A DNA stretch of 64,000 bases from Chloroflexi bacterium CSP1-4 (GCA_001443375.1 LDXM01000010.1:1-64000), one strand, 5' to 3'; shown: positions 8,642 through 17,582, counted from the first letter of the stretch. Notes: generated from the letters alone by a model not told the origin. Translations and numbers: made by a program.

Positions 8642-9451
8642 CTACTTCAGCAGCAGGCGGCCCAGCCGGCGGGAGCAGACCAGCAGGCCCAGCGCGCCGA
8701 GGGCGGCGAGGTAAGCGACGTGGACCAGGAGCCACGGCCCGACGTGGCCCAGCGTCAGGTCCCGCATCAGCTCCACGCCGTGGTAGAGCGGGGACAGCTG
8801 CACGATCGTCTGCAGCTCCGCGGGGTAGGTCGACAGCGGGAAGAAGGTGGCTGAGAAGAGGAAGAGCGGGATCTGCACCAGCGCCAGCAGGTCGAAGTCC
8901 TGGATCTTGCGCATCCAGGTCGTGGCCGCCATGCCCACCGCCGCGAAGGCGAAGCCGATGAGCATCGCCGCCGGGATGGTCAGGACGGCCCAGGGCGAGG
9001 CGACCAGGCCCAGGACGAACATGACCACGAAGAAGCCGATGGCGTAGAGCGTGCCGCGGATGAGCGCCCAGGCGATCTCCCCGATGGCCACGTCCACCAC
9101 CCCCAGCGGCGTGGCCAGCACGCCCTCGTACGTGCGCTGGAAGTTCAGCTTGAAGAAGATGTTGAAGGTGCTGTCGTAGATCGCCCCGTTCATGGCCGAG
9201 GTGGCCATCAGCGCCGGCGCGACGAAGAGCTGGTAGGGGATGGGTTGCCCGTCCGGGCCGGGCAGCGAGCCCACCATGGCGCCCAGGCCGAAGCCGATGC
9301 CGAGCAGGTAGAAGAGCGGCTCGAAGAAGCCGGAGACGAGCACCAGCCAGATGCGCCGGTAGACCAGGACGCTGCGCTCGATGAGGTGGCGCGCGCCCAT
9401 GCCGGGCAGCGGCAGCACGAGGAAGTCGCGGATCGGGGCCGGCGCGGTCAC
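8642..9451 (-). CDS. ABC-2 type transporter permease (second subunit)
   Basis: 269 residues with six predicted membrane helices and the ABC-2 signature region around QIPLFLFSATFFPLSTYP. It is paralogous to the gene directly upstream, and the arrangement (one ATPase plus two related NodJ/DrrB-like permeases) is that of a DrrA/NodI-type exporter. Its start overlaps the upstream permease stop by ATGA. The cargo is unknown; relatives export lipids, drugs or polysaccharides. Confidence 0.9.
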   Translation of the reverse strand: MTAPAPIRDFLVLPLPGMGARHLIERSVLVYRRIWLVLVSGFFEPLFYLLGIGFGLGAMVGSLPGPDGQPIPYQLFVAPALMATSAMNGAIYDSTFNIFFKLNFQRTYEGVLATPLGVVDVAIGEIAWALIRGTLYAIGFFVVMFVLGLVASPWAVLTIPAAMLIGFAFAAVGMAATTWMRKIQDFDLLALVQIPLFLFSATFFPLSTYPAELQTIVQLSPLYHGVELMRDLTLGHVGPWLLVHVAYLAALGALGLLVCSRRLGRLLLK

Positions 9452-10242
9452 CCGACCATCCTTCGGCCCAGGTTGCGCCGGGCGAGGGCCAGGCCCAGGC
9501 CGGCGTAGGCGACCAGCACGGCCGTGTGCGCCATGGCCGTCAGCGGCTCAGCCGTACCCAGCACCAGCCCGCGTGTCAGCGCGACGCCGTTGTACAGCGG
9601 CGTCAGCCAGGCCAGGGCCTGCAGCGCGCCGGGCAGCTGCTCGATGGGGAAGAACGAGCCGCTGAACAGGTAGAGCGGCATGATCACGAAGCGGAAGAGC
9701 ATGTTGAAGCCGGTCGTGTCGCCCTTCTGGGTGGCACTGAAGGCGACGATCAGCGGGCTGAAGGCGTAGCCGGTGAGGACCGCGGCGGGGACGCTGAGGG
9801 GCGCCAGCGGCGAGCGCACCACGCCGAAGGCGAGCATGACCAGGAAGAAGACGCCGGCCGTGGTGAGCAACCGAAAGCCGATGTAGCCCAGCTCGCCGAC
9901 GAGCAGGTCGCGCACCCGCAGCGGCGTGGCCAGCATCGCCTCGTAGTTCCGGCGCCACTGGATGCGCGCCATGATCGGGAAGCTCGACTCGAAGGCCGCC
10001 GTCTGCATGGCGCTGCCGGCCATGAGGCCCGGCGCCAGGAAGGCAAGGTAGGTCACGCCCCCGAAGCCACCGGCTCCCGCGCCCTGGTTGACGAGCGCAC
10101 CGAGGCCCAGGCCCATGGCCAGCAGGAAGAGGATCGGCGTCAGGAACGAGGTGAAGATCGAGCCGCGCCAGGTGCGCCGGTAGACCCACAGGTTGCGCTG
10201 CAGGACCCGCATCCCCGGCTGCGCGGCGGTGAGGCCGGTCAC
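9448..10242 (-). CDS. ABC-2 type transporter permease (first subunit)
   Basis: 264 residues, six predicted helices, with RFVIMPLYLFSGSFFPIEQLP as the conserved ABC-2 segment. It follows the ATPase gene with a one-base gap and is coupled to the second permease by a 4-bp overlap. The two permeases share a pattern of an N-terminal cytoplasmic VYRRTW/VYRRIW stretch before helix 1. The pair probably forms the membrane channel as a heterodimer. Confidence 0.9.
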   Translation of the reverse strand: MTGLTAAQPGMRVLQRNLWVYRRTWRGSIFTSFLTPILFLLAMGLGLGALVNQGAGAGGFGGVTYLAFLAPGLMAGSAMQTAAFESSFPIMARIQWRRNYEAMLATPLRVRDLLVGELGYIGFRLLTTAGVFFLVMLAFGVVRSPLAPLSVPAAVLTGYAFSPLIVAFSATQKGDTTGFNMLFRFVIMPLYLFSGSFFPIEQLPGALQALAWLTPLYNGVALTRGLVLGTAEPLTAMAHTAVLVAYAGLGLALARRNLGRRMVG

Positions 10243-10243
10243 G

Positions 10244-11215
10244 TCAGTCGACGAGGGTCCGGCCGGTCAGGCGCAGGAAGACGTCCTCGAGCGACGCGCG
10301 CCGGATGAGCGCGCTCTCCGGCCGGACGCCGCGCTCGTGGATGCGCTCCACGGCGGCCTCCCCGTCGCTGGTGTAGAGGAGGACCCGATCGGGCCGCTGC
10401 TCGACCCGCTCCACGAGCGGCTCCAATCCGTCGAAGCGGCCGTCGAGCGGGGCCTGATCGTCGGCCGGGAGGCGCAGCTCCAGGACCTCGCGCGTCACAT
10501 GGCGCTCGATCAGCTCGCGCGGCGATCCCTCGGCCACGATCTTCGCCTGGTCCATGACCACGAGCCGGTCGCAGAGCTGCTCCGCTTCGTCCATGTAGTG
10601 GGTCGTCAGCACGAGCGTCGCGCCCCGGCGCTTCAGCTGGTAGAGCCGCTCCCAGAGGAGATGGCGCGCCTGGGGGTCGAGGCCGGTGGTCGGCTCGTCG
10701 AGGAGGATGAGCGTGGGCTCGTTGATGAGCGCCCGGGCGATCGTCAGCCGGCGCTTCAGGCCGCCCGAGAGCGGCTCGACCTCCGACTCGGCCCGGTCCG
10801 CGAGCTGCACGAACTCCAGCAGCTCGTCGGCGCGGCGGCGCGCGTCGGGCCCGCCGATCTCGAAGTAGCGGGCGTAGATGAGCAGGTTCTCGCGCACGGT
10901 CAGCTCGGTGTCGAGGTTGTCCTGCTGCGGCACGACGCCCAGCTGCGCCCGGATGCGCCGCCCGTCGGCGGCCGGGTCGAGACCGAGGACGCGCAGGGTG
11001 CCGCCCGAGATCGGCGAGACACAGCCGATCATGCGCATCGTCGAGGTCTTGCCGGCGCCGTTGGGGCCGAGGAAGCCGAAGGACTCGCCGGGCGCGACGT
11101 CGAAGTCGATGGCATCGACGGCCGTGAAGTCGCCGAAGCGCTTGGTCAGCCCGCGGGCGGAGATGAGCGAGGCGGCGGAGGGATGGGACACGGGGGCGAA
11201 TGGTACCGCGGCCAT
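10244..11215 (-). CDS. DrrA/NodI-like ABC transporter ATPase
   Basis: 323 residues from ATG 11215 (a TTG at 11239 or a GTG at 11191 are alternatives). The nucleotide-binding domain shows Walker A GPNGAGKTST, signature LSGGLKRRL, Walker B LILLDEPTTGLD and switch H in TTHYMDE. The C-terminal about 90 residues form the regulatory extension common to DrrA-type exporters. First gene of the exporter operon, divergent from the split-barrel gene; the 87-bp gap contains GTAACGTAAC and TATATT elements that may hold both promoters. Confidence 0.92.
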   Translation of the reverse strand: MAAVPFAPVSHPSAASLISARGLTKRFGDFTAVDAIDFDVAPGESFGFLGPNGAGKTSTMRMIGCVSPISGGTLRVLGLDPAADGRRIRAQLGVVPQQDNLDTELTVRENLLIYARYFEIGGPDARRRADELLEFVQLADRAESEVEPLSGGLKRRLTIARALINEPTLILLDEPTTGLDPQARHLLWERLYQLKRRGATLVLTTHYMDEAEQLCDRLVVMDQAKIVAEGSPRELIERHVTREVLELRLPADDQAPLDGRFDGLEPLVERVEQRPDRVLLYTSDGEAAVERIHERGVRPESALIRRASLEDVFLRLTGRTLVD

Positions 11216-11302
11216 CCCTGCCGAGGTCGGCCATGCCAAAGACGTAACGTAACATGCTATATTCCGGTAGCACAGTCATCGCAGCGCCAGGAGCCAGGCA
11301 CC

Positions 11303-11785
11303 ATGGCCACCGTTCCCGAATCCGTCGCACGCCTCCTCGAGGTTGCCCTCGTCGGCGACCTGACCGTCGTCGACGCGACGGGCCGGCCCATCACCTACCC
11401 GCTCATCCCGCTGTGGGACGGCGAGAAGGTCTATCTCACCTCGTCCACGCTGTTCAGCCGGAAGCTCGAGCACATCAAGGGCGACCCGAGGGTCTCGCTG
11501 TCGATCACTGACCCGGTGGCCACGGGCGGCCGGCTCGACCGCGCGACCATCCAGGGCGACGCCCGGATCATCGACGCCGACCCGCACGGCGGATGGGAGC
11601 GGCTCCTGCCCATCTGGGAGAAGAAGGAGCCCTCCATCGTCCTGTTCCTCAAGGCGCGCGTCGCGCTGCCGCTGTTCTTCGAGCGAGCGCTCATCGAGCT
11701 CACGCCGCGCCGAGTGCTCTACTGGCCGGACGGAAGCGCCGCGAGCGTCCCGACCGTGACCGTCGCCGGCGAGGAGGCCGCCTGA
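11303..11785 (+). CDS. FMN-binding split-barrel (pyridoxamine 5'-phosphate oxidase-like) protein
   Basis: 160 residues of the PPOX/FMN-binding split-barrel type: residues 18-60 run ALVGDLTVVDATGRPITYPLIP..WDGEKVYLTSS, followed by LEHIKGDPRVSLSI, the usual core of F420/FMN-binding members. CAGGAGCCAGGCACC before ATG 11303 provides an AGGAG ribosome site. It shares one base with the next gene, whose N-terminus is a second, divergent split-barrel domain, so the two products may pair. Cofactor and substrate are unknown. Confidence 0.8.
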   Translation: MATVPESVARLLEVALVGDLTVVDATGRPITYPLIPLWDGEKVYLTSSTLFSRKLEHIKGDPRVSLSITDPVATGGRLDRATIQGDARIIDADPHGGWERLLPIWEKKEPSIVLFLKARVALPLFFERALIELTPRRVLYWPDGSAASVPTVTVAGEEAA

Positions 11786-13170
11786 TGCGCAGCACGCCGG
11801 AGCTCGACGCCCGGGCCGGGCTCGACAAGCTCGCCACCTATCCCTTCGCCGTCCTGACCTGGGTCGACGACGCCGGCTACCCGCTCAGCGTCGCCATCGA
11901 GCCGACATTCGAGTCGGACCGGCCGGCTGCATCATTCACGGCGCCGGCCGGACTTCCCGTCCCGACCGACCGCGAGATCTCGCTGAGCGGCTCGCACATC
12001 CGCCCGCAGCCGGGTTACGGCTACGACGAGCGGCGGCACGTCACCGTCTGGGGACGCGCCTCGGTCGTCGGCGAGCGCGTCACGATGACGGGTGGCCGCG
12101 CGTGGGGCTGGGACGAGGCCGAGGTCCCCTTCTTCGAGTACTCGGAGCGCTCGACCGGCCAGTCGCGCAAGTACTTCGATGCCCTGTCGCGCGAGCGTGG
12201 AACGCCGGTCAAACCGCGCCTGTCGCTCGGCTTCCTGGCCCTGCGCACGACCCGCCTGCCGTTCCTCACCGCGACGATCGTGCCGGTCGTGCTGGGCATC
12301 GCGATCGCCGCGTCGCATGGCTCGTTCGACCTCGCGACGGCCCTGCTGACCGTCGTCGGGGCCTCGCTCGCCCAACTCGCCATCAACGTCAGCAACGACG
12401 TCTTCGACACGGCCCAGGGCGCGGACGACGTGAATGTCACGCCCACCCAGTTCAGCGGTGGCTCGCGGGTCATCCAGTACGGGCTCGTGACGTTCCGCCA
12501 GATGGCGACCCTGGGGATGGCGCTCTACCTGGCGGCCGCGGTCGTCGGACTGGCGCTGCTCGCGATGCGCGGCTCGATCGAGCTGCTCGTCATCGGCGTC
12601 GTCGGGTTCGTGGTGGGCCTCGGCTACACCGCGCCACCGCTCAAGTTCGTCTATCGAGGGCTCGGCGAGATCGCCGTGGCCATCGGGTTCGGACCGCTCA
12701 TGCTCCTCGGTGCGTATGTCGTCCAGACGCAGGGGGCGCTGCGCTGGGAACCATTCGTGGCCTCCATGCCGGTCGCCCTGCTCGTGGCGCTCATCCTGTA
12801 CGTCAACGAGATCCCGGACCGTCGGGCCGACGCGCGCGCCGGCAAGCGGACGCTGCCCGTCCGCTTCTCTCCGGCGACGGTCGTGACCGGCTACCGGGTC
12901 GCGGCCGCCACGGCCTACGTGGTCGTGGCGCTCGGCGTCATCGCCGGGATCCTGCCCATGCCGACGCTGCTCATCCTGCTCTCGATCCCGCTCGCGCTGC
13001 GAGTCTCACGCGGTTTGCTGCCCAACTACGACAATCCGTACGGCCTGATGGCCGTCATGGGCGTCAACATCAAGCTTCACGTGGTGGCCGGGGTCACGCT
13101 CATCATGGCCTACGCCATCGTCATGCTGGCCGCGGTGTTGACTCCTGGGGTGGATCTGTTCCTAGGCTGA
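11785..13170 (+). CDS. Split-barrel domain fused to a UbiA-family prenyltransferase (MenA-like)
   Basis: 461 residues. Residues 1 to about 145 look like a PPOX-type split barrel (KLATYPFAVLTWVDDAGYPL). From about 155 onward lies a polytopic UbiA-type prenyltransferase: first Asp-rich motif NDVFDTAQGADD, second NEIPDRRADARAGKRTLPV, and eight to nine hydrophobic helices. The motifs resemble MenA, which prenylates dihydroxynaphthoate in menaquinone synthesis, though other aromatic or lipid acceptors are possible. The soluble flavin-like N-domain is not part of ordinary MenA. ATG 11785 overlaps the preceding stop as TGATG. Confidence 0.85.
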   Translation: MRSTPELDARAGLDKLATYPFAVLTWVDDAGYPLSVAIEPTFESDRPAASFTAPAGLPVPTDREISLSGSHIRPQPGYGYDERRHVTVWGRASVVGERVTMTGGRAWGWDEAEVPFFEYSERSTGQSRKYFDALSRERGTPVKPRLSLGFLALRTTRLPFLTATIVPVVLGIAIAASHGSFDLATALLTVVGASLAQLAINVSNDVFDTAQGADDVNVTPTQFSGGSRVIQYGLVTFRQMATLGMALYLAAAVVGLALLAMRGSIELLVIGVVGFVVGLGYTAPPLKFVYRGLGEIAVAIGFGPLMLLGAYVVQTQGALRWEPFVASMPVALLVALILYVNEIPDRRADARAGKRTLPVRFSPATVVTGYRVAAATAYVVVALGVIAGILPMPTLLILLSIPLALRVSRGLLPNYDNPYGLMAVMGVNIKLHVVAGVTLIMAYAIVMLAAVLTPGVDLFLG

Positions 13171-13346
13171 GCCGCACACACGCTGAAACCGTCCATCGCC
13201 CGCACTCACCCGGCTCCTTGGAGCGCACGCAGCGGCCATCGAGGGCGGCCACACAGAGCGAGTCGCCCTTGCCGTCCTGCTGCGAATGGCCGCGGCGCTC
13301 GGGGCGCGGTTGTAGGTGCGGGTGTACTGGCAGGGAGGTCGATTCC

Positions 13347-13625
13347 GTGTCGCGGCTGCTCGTCCTCCCCGAGGACCGGACGGCGCGGCGCCGCGTCGCG
13401 CAGCACGAGGCGACCTTCCGCGCAGCGTTACCGATGCGCACCGCAGCCGTGAGGCGGTGGCTGCGCCACCCCGACCACGCGATCGCGGGGATCCTGTTCT
13501 TGACAAATGTCGGCCAGGACGACAACCGTCGCTCGCGCCGGCCCTCGCGACGGGGGTGGAGACCGCTCCGCAAGCGTGACTCCGACCCTCGCAAGGTGCG
13601 AGTTCTCGTCATCGGTCGCCCATAG
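13347..13625 (+). CDS. Possible small basic protein, unknown
   Basis: A 92-codon reading frame opening with GTG, preceded at 8 nt by GGGAGG. The first about 55 codons have the high third-position GC of real genes here. The product is strongly basic and matches nothing I know. The stop TAG lies in the loop of a perfect 10-bp hairpin (13610-13634). It may be a genuine small gene, the remnant of one, or chance. The rest of 13171-13767 holds no other recognisable feature. Confidence 0.3.
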   Translation: MSRLLVLPEDRTARRRVAQHEATFRAALPMRTAAVRRWLRHPDHAIAGILFLTNVGQDDNRRSRRPSRRGWRPLRKRDSDPRKVRVLVIGRP

Positions 13626-13634
13626 CGACCGATG
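13610..13634. terminator. Perfect 10-bp stem-loop
   Basis: CATCGGTCGC (13610-13619) pairs exactly with GCGACCGATG (13625-13634) around the 5-nt loop CCATA. It lacks a T-tract. It stands between the UbiA-fusion/small-ORF side and the 3' end of dnaK, so it could terminate transcription in either direction. Confidence 0.5.
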
Positions 13635-13767
13635 GCAGGGATTCGCTGAACTTCGTCAGCCACGCGCGCATTTGGCAAGATCGGGGACTTGCAGCCGCGA
13701 GCGATCCACGTCCCGGGCGCGTGCGGTGGACGAGCCCTCCCCGCGGCCGGCGAACGCCGCCGACGCG

Positions 13768-15723
13768 TCAGACTTCCTTGTACTCGCCCTCGACCGGCTC
13801 GTCGGCCTCGCCGGCAGCGCCGGGCCCCGGCTCGGCCTCGCCCTCCCCGGCCCCGCCCGCCTCGGCCCCGTCGCCGCCGGCCCCGGCGGGGGTGTCGTAG
13901 TCGATCGGTCCGCTCTTCGCGTAGGCGGCCGTGGCCACCTTCTGGAGCTGCTCGGAGAGCGCGGCCGCAGCGGCCTTCACCCCCTCCAGATCGCTCCCCT
14001 TGAGCGCCTCGCGGACGGCCTCCATGCGCCGCTCGGTCTCGGCGCGGTCACCGGCCTCCACCTTGTCGCCCAGGTCGCGCAGCGTGCGCTCGGCCTGGAA
14101 GGCGAGGGCGTCGGCCTGGTTGCGGGTCTCGACCTCGTCACGCCGCCGGCGATCCTCCTCGGCGTGCTCGGCGGCGTCGCGGACCATCGTGTCCACGGCA
14201 TCCTTGGAGAGCATCGAGGAGGCGGTGATGCGCACCTGCTGCTCGCGGCCGGTGGCCCGATCCTTCGCCTTCACGTCGAGGATGCCGTTGGCGTCGATGT
14301 CGAAGGTGACCTCGATCTGGGGCACGCCGCGCGGCGCGGGCGGGATGCCGTCGAGGATGAACTTGCCCAGGGTCTTGTTGTCGGGCGCCATGTCCCGCTC
14401 GCCCTGCAGCACGTGGATCTCCACCTGCGGCTGGTTCTCGCTGGCCGTGGAGAAGACCTGCGACTTGGACGTCGGGATGGTCGTGTTGCGCTCGATGAGC
14501 CGGGTCATCACGCCGCCCAGCGTCTCGATGCCCAGCGACAGCGGCGTCACGTCCAGCAGCAGGACGTCCTTGACGTCGCCCGCCAGAACACCGGCCTGGA
14601 TGGCCGCACCGACGGCGACGACCTCGTCGGGATTGACCCCCTTGTTCGGCTCCTTGCCGCCGAAGAGCGCCTTGACCGCCTCCTGGACGGCCGGCATGCG
14701 GGTCATGCCGCCGACGAGGATGACCTCGTCGATGTCCGCCGCCTTGAGGCCGGAGTCCTTGAGGGCCTGGACGACCGGCTTCTTGGTCTTCTCGATGAGG
14801 TCCGCGCAGAGGTCCTCGAGCTTCGCCCGCGTGATCGTCATGAGGAGCATCTTGGGCCCGGACGCGTCGGCGGTGATGTAGGGCAGGTTGATCTCCGTCT
14901 GCGAGGCCGAGCTCAGCTCCACCTTGGCCTTCTCGGCCGCCTCCTTGAGGCGCTGCATCGCCTGCGGGTCGGAGGTGAGGTCGATGCCCTGGTCCCGCTT
15001 GAACTCGCTGACCAGCCAGTCGATGACGCGCTGGTCGAAGTCGTCGCCGCCGAGGTGCGTATCGCCGTTGGTCGCCTTGACCTCGAAGACGCCGTCGCCG
15101 AGCTCGAGGATGGAGATGTCGAAGGTGCCGCCGCCGAGATCGTAGACGGCGATCTTCTCGTCCTTCTTCTTGTCCAGGCCATAGGCCAGCGCGGAGGCGG
15201 TCGGCTCGTTGATGATGCGCTTGACATCGAGGCCGGCGATGCGGCCGGCGTCCTTCGTGGCCTGGCGCTGCGTGTCGTCGAAGTAGGCGGGGACGGTGAT
15301 GACCGCCTCGGTGACCTTCTCGCCCAGGTATGCCTCGGCGTCGGTCTTGAGCTTCTGCAGGATCATGGCGCTGATCTCAGGCGGCGTGTAGCTCTTGCCA
15401 TCCACCAGCGCCACCTTGACGCCGTCGCTCTTGGAGTCGCGCTCCACTTTGTAGCCCACGAGGTCCTTGGAGCGCTGCACCTCGGGGTCGTCCCAGCGGC
15501 GACCCATGAAGCGCTTGATCGAGTAGACCGTGTTGGCCGAGTTGGTGATGGCCTGCCGCTTCGCGACCTGGCCGGTGAGCCGCTCGCCGGCCTTCGAGAA
15601 GGCCACCACCGAGGGCACGGTGCGGCCGCCCTCGGCGCTGGGGATGACGGTCGGCTCCCCGCCCTCCATGACGGCCACGACGGAGTTGGTCGTGCCCAGG
15701 TCGATGCCGATGATCTTGCCCAT
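13768..15723 (-). CDS. dnaK: Chaperone protein DnaK (Hsp70)
   Basis: Complete 651-residue Hsp70. It begins [20 protein letters not shown] (phosphate loop 1), has the conserved [21 protein letters not shown] and VGGMTRMP ATPase motifs, the linker [16 protein letters not shown], and a lid ending in an acidic/Gly-rich tail (EGEYKEV). ATP-driven folding machine working with GrpE and DnaJ. Third gene of the CIRCE-controlled operon, 3 bp after grpE; dnaJ is not adjacent. Confidence 0.98.
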   Translation of the reverse strand: MGKIIGIDLGTTNSVVAVMEGGEPTVIPSAEGGRTVPSVVAFSKAGERLTGQVAKRQAITNSANTVYSIKRFMGRRWDDPEVQRSKDLVGYKVERDSKSDGVKVALVDGKSYTPPEISAMILQKLKTDAEAYLGEKVTEAVITVPAYFDDTQRQATKDAGRIAGLDVKRIINEPTASALAYGLDKKKDEKIAVYDLGGGTFDISILELGDGVFEVKATNGDTHLGGDDFDQRVIDWLVSEFKRDQGIDLTSDPQAMQRLKEAAEKAKVELSSASQTEINLPYITADASGPKMLLMTITRAKLEDLCADLIEKTKKPVVQALKDSGLKAADIDEVILVGGMTRMPAVQEAVKALFGGKEPNKGVNPDEVVAVGAAIQAGVLAGDVKDVLLLDVTPLSLGIETLGGVMTRLIERNTTIPTSKSQVFSTASENQPQVEIHVLQGERDMAPDNKTLGKFILDGIPPAPRGVPQIEVTFDIDANGILDVKAKDRATGREQQVRITASSMLSKDAVDTMVRDAAEHAEEDRRRRDEVETRNQADALAFQAERTLRDLGDKVEAGDRAETERRMEAVREALKGSDLEGVKAAAAALSEQLQKVATAAYAKSGPIDYDTPAGAGGDGAEAGGAGEGEAEPGPGAAGEADEPVEGEYKEV

Positions 15724-15726
15724 GGT

Positions 15727-16302
15727 CTAGTCGTTCCCTCCGGACCCGGCATCGCTGCCGGGGTTCTTGGCGACGCTGACGAGCGACGGCCGCAGGACCC
15801 GGTCCCGGATCCTGTAGCCGCGCTGGATCTCGCCGATGACCGTCTCATCGGGAGCCTTGGTCGTCTCTTCGTGCGTGAGCGCCTCGTGCTCGCGCGGATC
15901 GAACGGCCGCCCGGCGGCCTCGATCGGCGTCACGCCCTCCGACTCGAGCAGGAAGCGAAGCTTGCGGTCGATGGCCGCGATGCCCTCGACCCAGGACAGC
16001 TTCGCCAGCTCGGAGGGCATGGCCTCGATGGCACGGTCGAAATCATCCACGATCGACAGGACCTTGCGCAGCAGCGATTCGTTGGCCAGCCCGAGCAGCT
16101 GCTCGCGCTCCTGCTCCGTGCGGCGCCGGTAATTCTGGAAGTCGGCCGTGGCGCGCTGCCAGCCGGCGAGGTTGTCGCCGGCCTCCCCTCGCGCGGCGGC
16201 CAGCTCCGTCTCCAGCTGCGCGATGCGCTCCAGCAACTGGGTCGCGGTGGGCGTCTCGAGGGCCTCGATGCGCTCCTGGGCACGGGTCTTGTGCGTGCTC
16301 AT
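15727..16302 (-). CDS. grpE: Nucleotide exchange factor GrpE
   Basis: 191 residues: a long N-terminal coiled coil (LLERIAQLETELAAARGEAGD), then the GrpE motif region NYRRRTEQEREQLLGLANES and a beta-rich end with GYRIRDRVLRPSLV. It releases ADP from DnaK. The start overlaps the hrcA stop by ATGA and the stop lies 3 bp before dnaK, so the three are cotranscribed. Confidence 0.96.
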   Translation of the reverse strand: MSTHKTRAQERIEALETPTATQLLERIAQLETELAAARGEAGDNLAGWQRATADFQNYRRRTEQEREQLLGLANESLLRKVLSIVDDFDRAIEAMPSELAKLSWVEGIAAIDRKLRFLLESEGVTPIEAAGRPFDPREHEALTHEETTKAPDETVIGEIQRGYRIRDRVLRPSLVSVAKNPGSDAGSGGND

Positions 16303-17360
16303 GCGTACAGGTGATCCACCAATTCGTTCATCAGGCCGCTCACGTAGCGGACGGTGCTGATCGCGTGTGGGTAGGCCATGCGCGTGGGACCGAGCACCCC
16401 CACCACGCCGCTGGCTCGTCCCCGTCGGCCGTAGGGCGCGAGGACGAGGGCCACGTCGTGCAGCTCGGCGGGACGGTTCTCGGCGCCGATGAAGACGCGC
16501 ACGTCGCCGGCGTCTGTCACGTCATGGACGAGGTCGCCCAGGTAGGCGCGATCCTGGAGGAGGACGAAGACGCGACGGAGCTTGTCCGTCTGCGCGAACT
16601 CGGGCGCCTCCATGACGTAGAGGAGGCCCTCGCTGAAGACGTCCTCGACGACGTTGGCGTCGAACTCGCGCATGGCCCGGGCGATGCGCTCGGCGGCCCG
16701 GGCGACGAGCTGGTCCGTGTCGGTGTCGAGGGGCAGGTCGCGCAGCAGCGGCTCCAGCTGCGTCGCCGTCCTGCCGGCGATGCGCTCATTGAGGCGTCGT
16801 GCGGCGTCGTCGAGGAGCTCCTGGTCGGTCGGCGTGTCGAGCGGCAGGAGGTGCTGCTTGATGGGGCCCTCGGCGAGGACGAGCACGAGACTGGCCATCC
16901 GCTCGCCGCCCGAGACGAGGTCCACACGCCGGATGCGCGACGCCTCGGGCTTGGCCGGCGTGGCGATGCCGGCAGAATGGGTCGCCCCGGCCAGGGTGGA
17001 CGCCGCGAGGCGGATCCACTGCTCGCTGGCGAACTCGACCTGGCCGAACTGGTGGCGGATCATCAGGCGTTCGACCGGCGCCAGGGCGACGGATTCGGCG
17101 ATCGACTCGACGTAGAGCCGGTAGCCGGCATCGGTCGGCACGCGGCCGGCGCTGGTGTGCGGGCTGTGCAGGAGCCCCGCGCGCTCCAGCTCGGCCATGA
17201 CGTTGCGCACGGTCGCGGAGCTGACCTCGAGGCGGCACCTCTCGACCAGCGACTGGCTGCCCACCGGCTGCGCGGTGGCCACGTATTCCTCGATGATGGC
17301 CCGCAGGATCGCCGCCGAGCGCGGGTCGAGCGGACCGGGGCGGTCCTTGCGTCGCGCCAC
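16299..17360 (-). CDS. hrcA: Heat-inducible transcription repressor HrcA
   Basis: 353 residues. The N-terminal winged helix (AILRAIIEEYVATAQPVGS, then SSATVRNVMAELERAGLL, and HTSAGRVPTDAGYRLYV) is diagnostic for HrcA; the C-terminal GAF-like part includes FIGAENR and GVLGPTRMAYPHAI. It binds the CIRCE operator found 21 bp upstream of its own GTG start and so represses hrcA-grpE-dnaK until heat shock. AGGAC precedes the GTG. The strand and order hrcA-grpE-dnaK are the classical ones. Confidence 0.97.
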   Translation of the reverse strand: MARRKDRPGPLDPRSAAILRAIIEEYVATAQPVGSQSLVERCRLEVSSATVRNVMAELERAGLLHSPHTSAGRVPTDAGYRLYVESIAESVALAPVERLMIRHQFGQVEFASEQWIRLAASTLAGATHSAGIATPAKPEASRIRRVDLVSGGERMASLVLVLAEGPIKQHLLPLDTPTDQELLDDAARRLNERIAGRTATQLEPLLRDLPLDTDTDQLVARAAERIARAMREFDANVVEDVFSEGLLYVMEAPEFAQTDKLRRVFVLLQDRAYLGDLVHDVTDAGDVRVFIGAENRPAELHDVALVLAPYGRRGRASGVVGVLGPTRMAYPHAISTVRYVSGLMNELVDHLYA

Positions 17361-17381
17361 GTGGACGGTCCTCGTTCGTGG

Positions 17382-17408
17382 TTAGCACTCTCCGATGGTG
17401 AGTGCTAA
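17382..17408 (-). promoter_or_regulatory. CIRCE operator (HrcA binding site)
   Basis: A perfect 9-bp inverted repeat, TTAGCACTC and GAGTGCTAA, separated by 9 bp, identical to the CIRCE consensus. It lies just downstream of the predicted -10 box and before the hrcA start, in position for HrcA to block transcription. Confidence 0.97.
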
Positions 17409-17420
17409 CCGAGTGCCGGC

Positions 17421-17450
17421 ATGGTAGCAGTCGGTGCCGCCGAGTGTCAA
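17421..17450 (-). promoter_or_regulatory. Sigma-70-type promoter of hrcA-grpE-dnaK
   Basis: On the minus strand a perfect -35 TTGACA (17450-17445) is followed after 18 bp by TACCAT (17426-17421) as the -10. Transcription would begin just before the CIRCE element. TACCAT recurs as the apparent -10 of several other genes here. Confidence 0.75.
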
Positions 17451-17464
17451 CGCGCCCCGGCAGA

Positions 17465-17582
17465 CCGCATGCCCGCCGGTCATGGGAGCGGCCGGATCCA
17501 CGCTCAGCTGCCGCTCGATGACGCCTCATCGCGAGGCAGTTGCGGCCGGGTTCGCGGGTTCGGATGCCCAGGGGGCATGCGG
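17465..17582 (-). repeat. 118-bp MITE-like element, copy 2 (inverted)
   Basis: Same length and same 10-bp terminal inverted repeats (CCGCATGCCC / GGGCATGCGG) as the element at 140-257, but in the opposite orientation. It lies directly upstream of the hrcA promoter and between divergent hrcA and the LLM oxidoreductase gene. Confidence 0.75.

Noticed and set aside
13768-16314. Long plus-strand open frame antisense to dnaK and grpE
   Set aside because: It is a GC-rich antisense shadow: the minus strand carries the highly conserved DnaK and GrpE motifs.
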